From assembly GCA_023395695.1 (NCBI GenBank), contig JAEWYJ010000192.1, positions 1-5,797 of the forward strand: DNA of 5,797 bases. The letters are read 5' to 3'. The notes below the pieces were generated by a model, which was given only the letters and a program-made list of their open reading frames with translations, was not told the DNA's origin and ran no database searches. This DNA is from Bacillota bacterium. GTDB taxonomy: Bacteria > Bacillota > Clostridia > Oscillospirales > Ruminococcaceae. The position numbers and the translations under genes are program-made. Within the stretch, counting starts at the first letter, position 1. Every line of letters begins with the position of its first letter. Below, piece by piece: positions 5,222 to 5,797 of the stretch.

Positions 5222-5681
5222 ATTTTACGTTCCGTTTTTGCAGGCGACCTGCAATGTGTTTGAGCTGATGCTTGATCTCTCGGATATCAGCGACCGTCCG
5301 GCCGATACCTTTGAATGCGAGGAGGAGCTGGATATTTCAATTGAGATTGTGGGCGATCTGGCCGGTGAGGTGGTTTATCGCTTCCCAAGCGAGACTTCCT
5401 TGAATATTGTAAGCATTATGAGCGGCATGGAGATGGACAAAATGGATGACTTTGTCATCTCGGCCATTTCGGAGATTTCCAATATTATCAGCGGCAACGT
5501 GCTTACCATGCTGGCCGGGGATGATCTGTCCTGCGATATCCGTCCCCCCAGACTGAAAAAGGCGGATGACTGCGGGCAATATGCCCTGCACAGGAACTGC
5601 TGCCTTTCCACCCCAGCGGGTGATGTTTGCCTGGAGATACGGCTCAACCCCAATAAACCCCCGCAGCAGGCGGCGGGTTAA
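5208..5681 (+). CDS. cheX: CheX-family CheY-P phosphatase
   Basis: The 157-residue protein belongs to the CheC/CheX/FliY phosphatase family, which dephosphorylates the response regulator CheY-P and so resets the flagellar signal. The signature S/D-x3-E-x2-N-x21-P is present once: S85, E89, N92 and P114, in ISAISEISNIISGN. E89 and N92 are the expected catalytic pair. A single copy of the motif and a length near 155 residues point to CheX rather than CheC, which usually has two copies. The N-terminal part (YVPFLQATCNVFELML) and the beta strands DISIEIVGDLAGEVVYRF also fit; there is no membrane segment. Five Cys lie in the C-terminal half plus two earlier ones, of unknown meaning. The gene starts 14 bp before the end of the hemerythrin gene, with a strong ribosome binding site inside it. 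A longer frame extends upstream to 5151, but it is antisense-like in content and lacks a ribosome binding site. A C-terminal tail rich in Pro and Gln (NKPPQQAAG) is probably disordered. Confidence 0.88.
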   Translation: MMPSKFYVPFLQATCNVFELMLDLSDISDRPADTFECEEELDISIEIVGDLAGEVVYRFPSETSLNIVSIMSGMEMDKMDDFVISAISEISNIISGNVLTMLAGDDLSCDIRPPRLKKADDCGQYALHRNCCLSTPAGDVCLEIRLNPNKPPQQAAG

Positions 5682-5766
5682 GCATGTAAGGCTTTTAGCC
5701 GACCCGTAGAGCCAAGCCCTTTTGGTTTTGTATTGGTTGAGCTATAACGCTCTTGATGTGCCAAAG

Positions 5767-5796
5767 CCCCGACCGGCACGTTTGTGCCGGTCGGGG
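5767..5796 (+). terminator. Probable terminator of the hemerythrin-cheX operon, at the window edge
   Basis: CCCCGACCGGCAC (5767-5779) pairs perfectly with GTGCCGGTCGGGG (5784-5796) around a GTTT loop, about 85 nt after the cheX stop. The window ends one base later, so a T-tract cannot be seen. The 85 bp between (5682-5766) shows no gene. Confidence 0.7.
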
Positions 5797-5797
5797 G

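Overview
The window looks like chromosomal DNA from a motile, probably anaerobic Firmicute, most likely a member of the Clostridia or a relative. The reasons are strong AGGAGG-type ribosome binding sites, sigma-A-like promoters, tight hairpin terminators with T-tracts, roughly balanced base composition in genes with AT-rich spacers, and the gene types present (XRE-cupin regulator, sCache chemoreceptor, bacteriohemerythrin, CheX). The genus cannot be fixed from the sequence alone. No transposase, phage gene, CRISPR array, tRNA or rRNA was seen.

Layout, left to right. (1) 2-370 (+) is the C-terminal part of an XRE-type regulator with a cupin sensor domain, cut by the window edge and closed by a strong terminator at 382-423. 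(2) 424-593 is a spacer with no convincing gene and a possible dispersed repeat. (3) A leftward two-gene operon follows: a stand-alone HD-domain phosphohydrolase (749-1378) and a 57-residue Lys/Pro-rich protein (594-767). The small gene overlaps the HD gene by 19 bp and has its own good ribosome binding site. (4) 1379-1720 is an AT-rich divergent spacer holding a probable promoter and a leader hairpin for the next gene. (5) 1721-3517 (+) is a full-length methyl-accepting chemotaxis protein with a periplasmic-type sCache sensor. (6) A perfectly symmetric hairpin at 3526-3558 serves as terminator between this gene and the convergent metallo-beta-lactamase-fold hydrolase (3638-4534, -). (7) 4535-4792 is a divergent promoter region with one good sigma-A-like promoter in each direction. 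(8) 4793-5681 (+) is a two-gene operon: bacteriohemerythrin, then a CheX-type CheY-P phosphatase starting inside the hemerythrin gene. A 13-bp-stem hairpin at the right edge probably ends it.

Functional theme. Three of the seven genes belong to, or plausibly feed, the chemotaxis system: a transmembrane receptor, a CheY-P phosphatase and an oxygen-binding diiron protein made from the same message as the phosphatase. The most interesting idea here is that oxygen carriage or sensing by hemerythrin is coupled to chemotactic signal termination by CheX. The second most interesting item is the small overlapping gene downstream of the HD hydrolase. I did not find evidence of a wholly new defence, mobile or RNA-based system.
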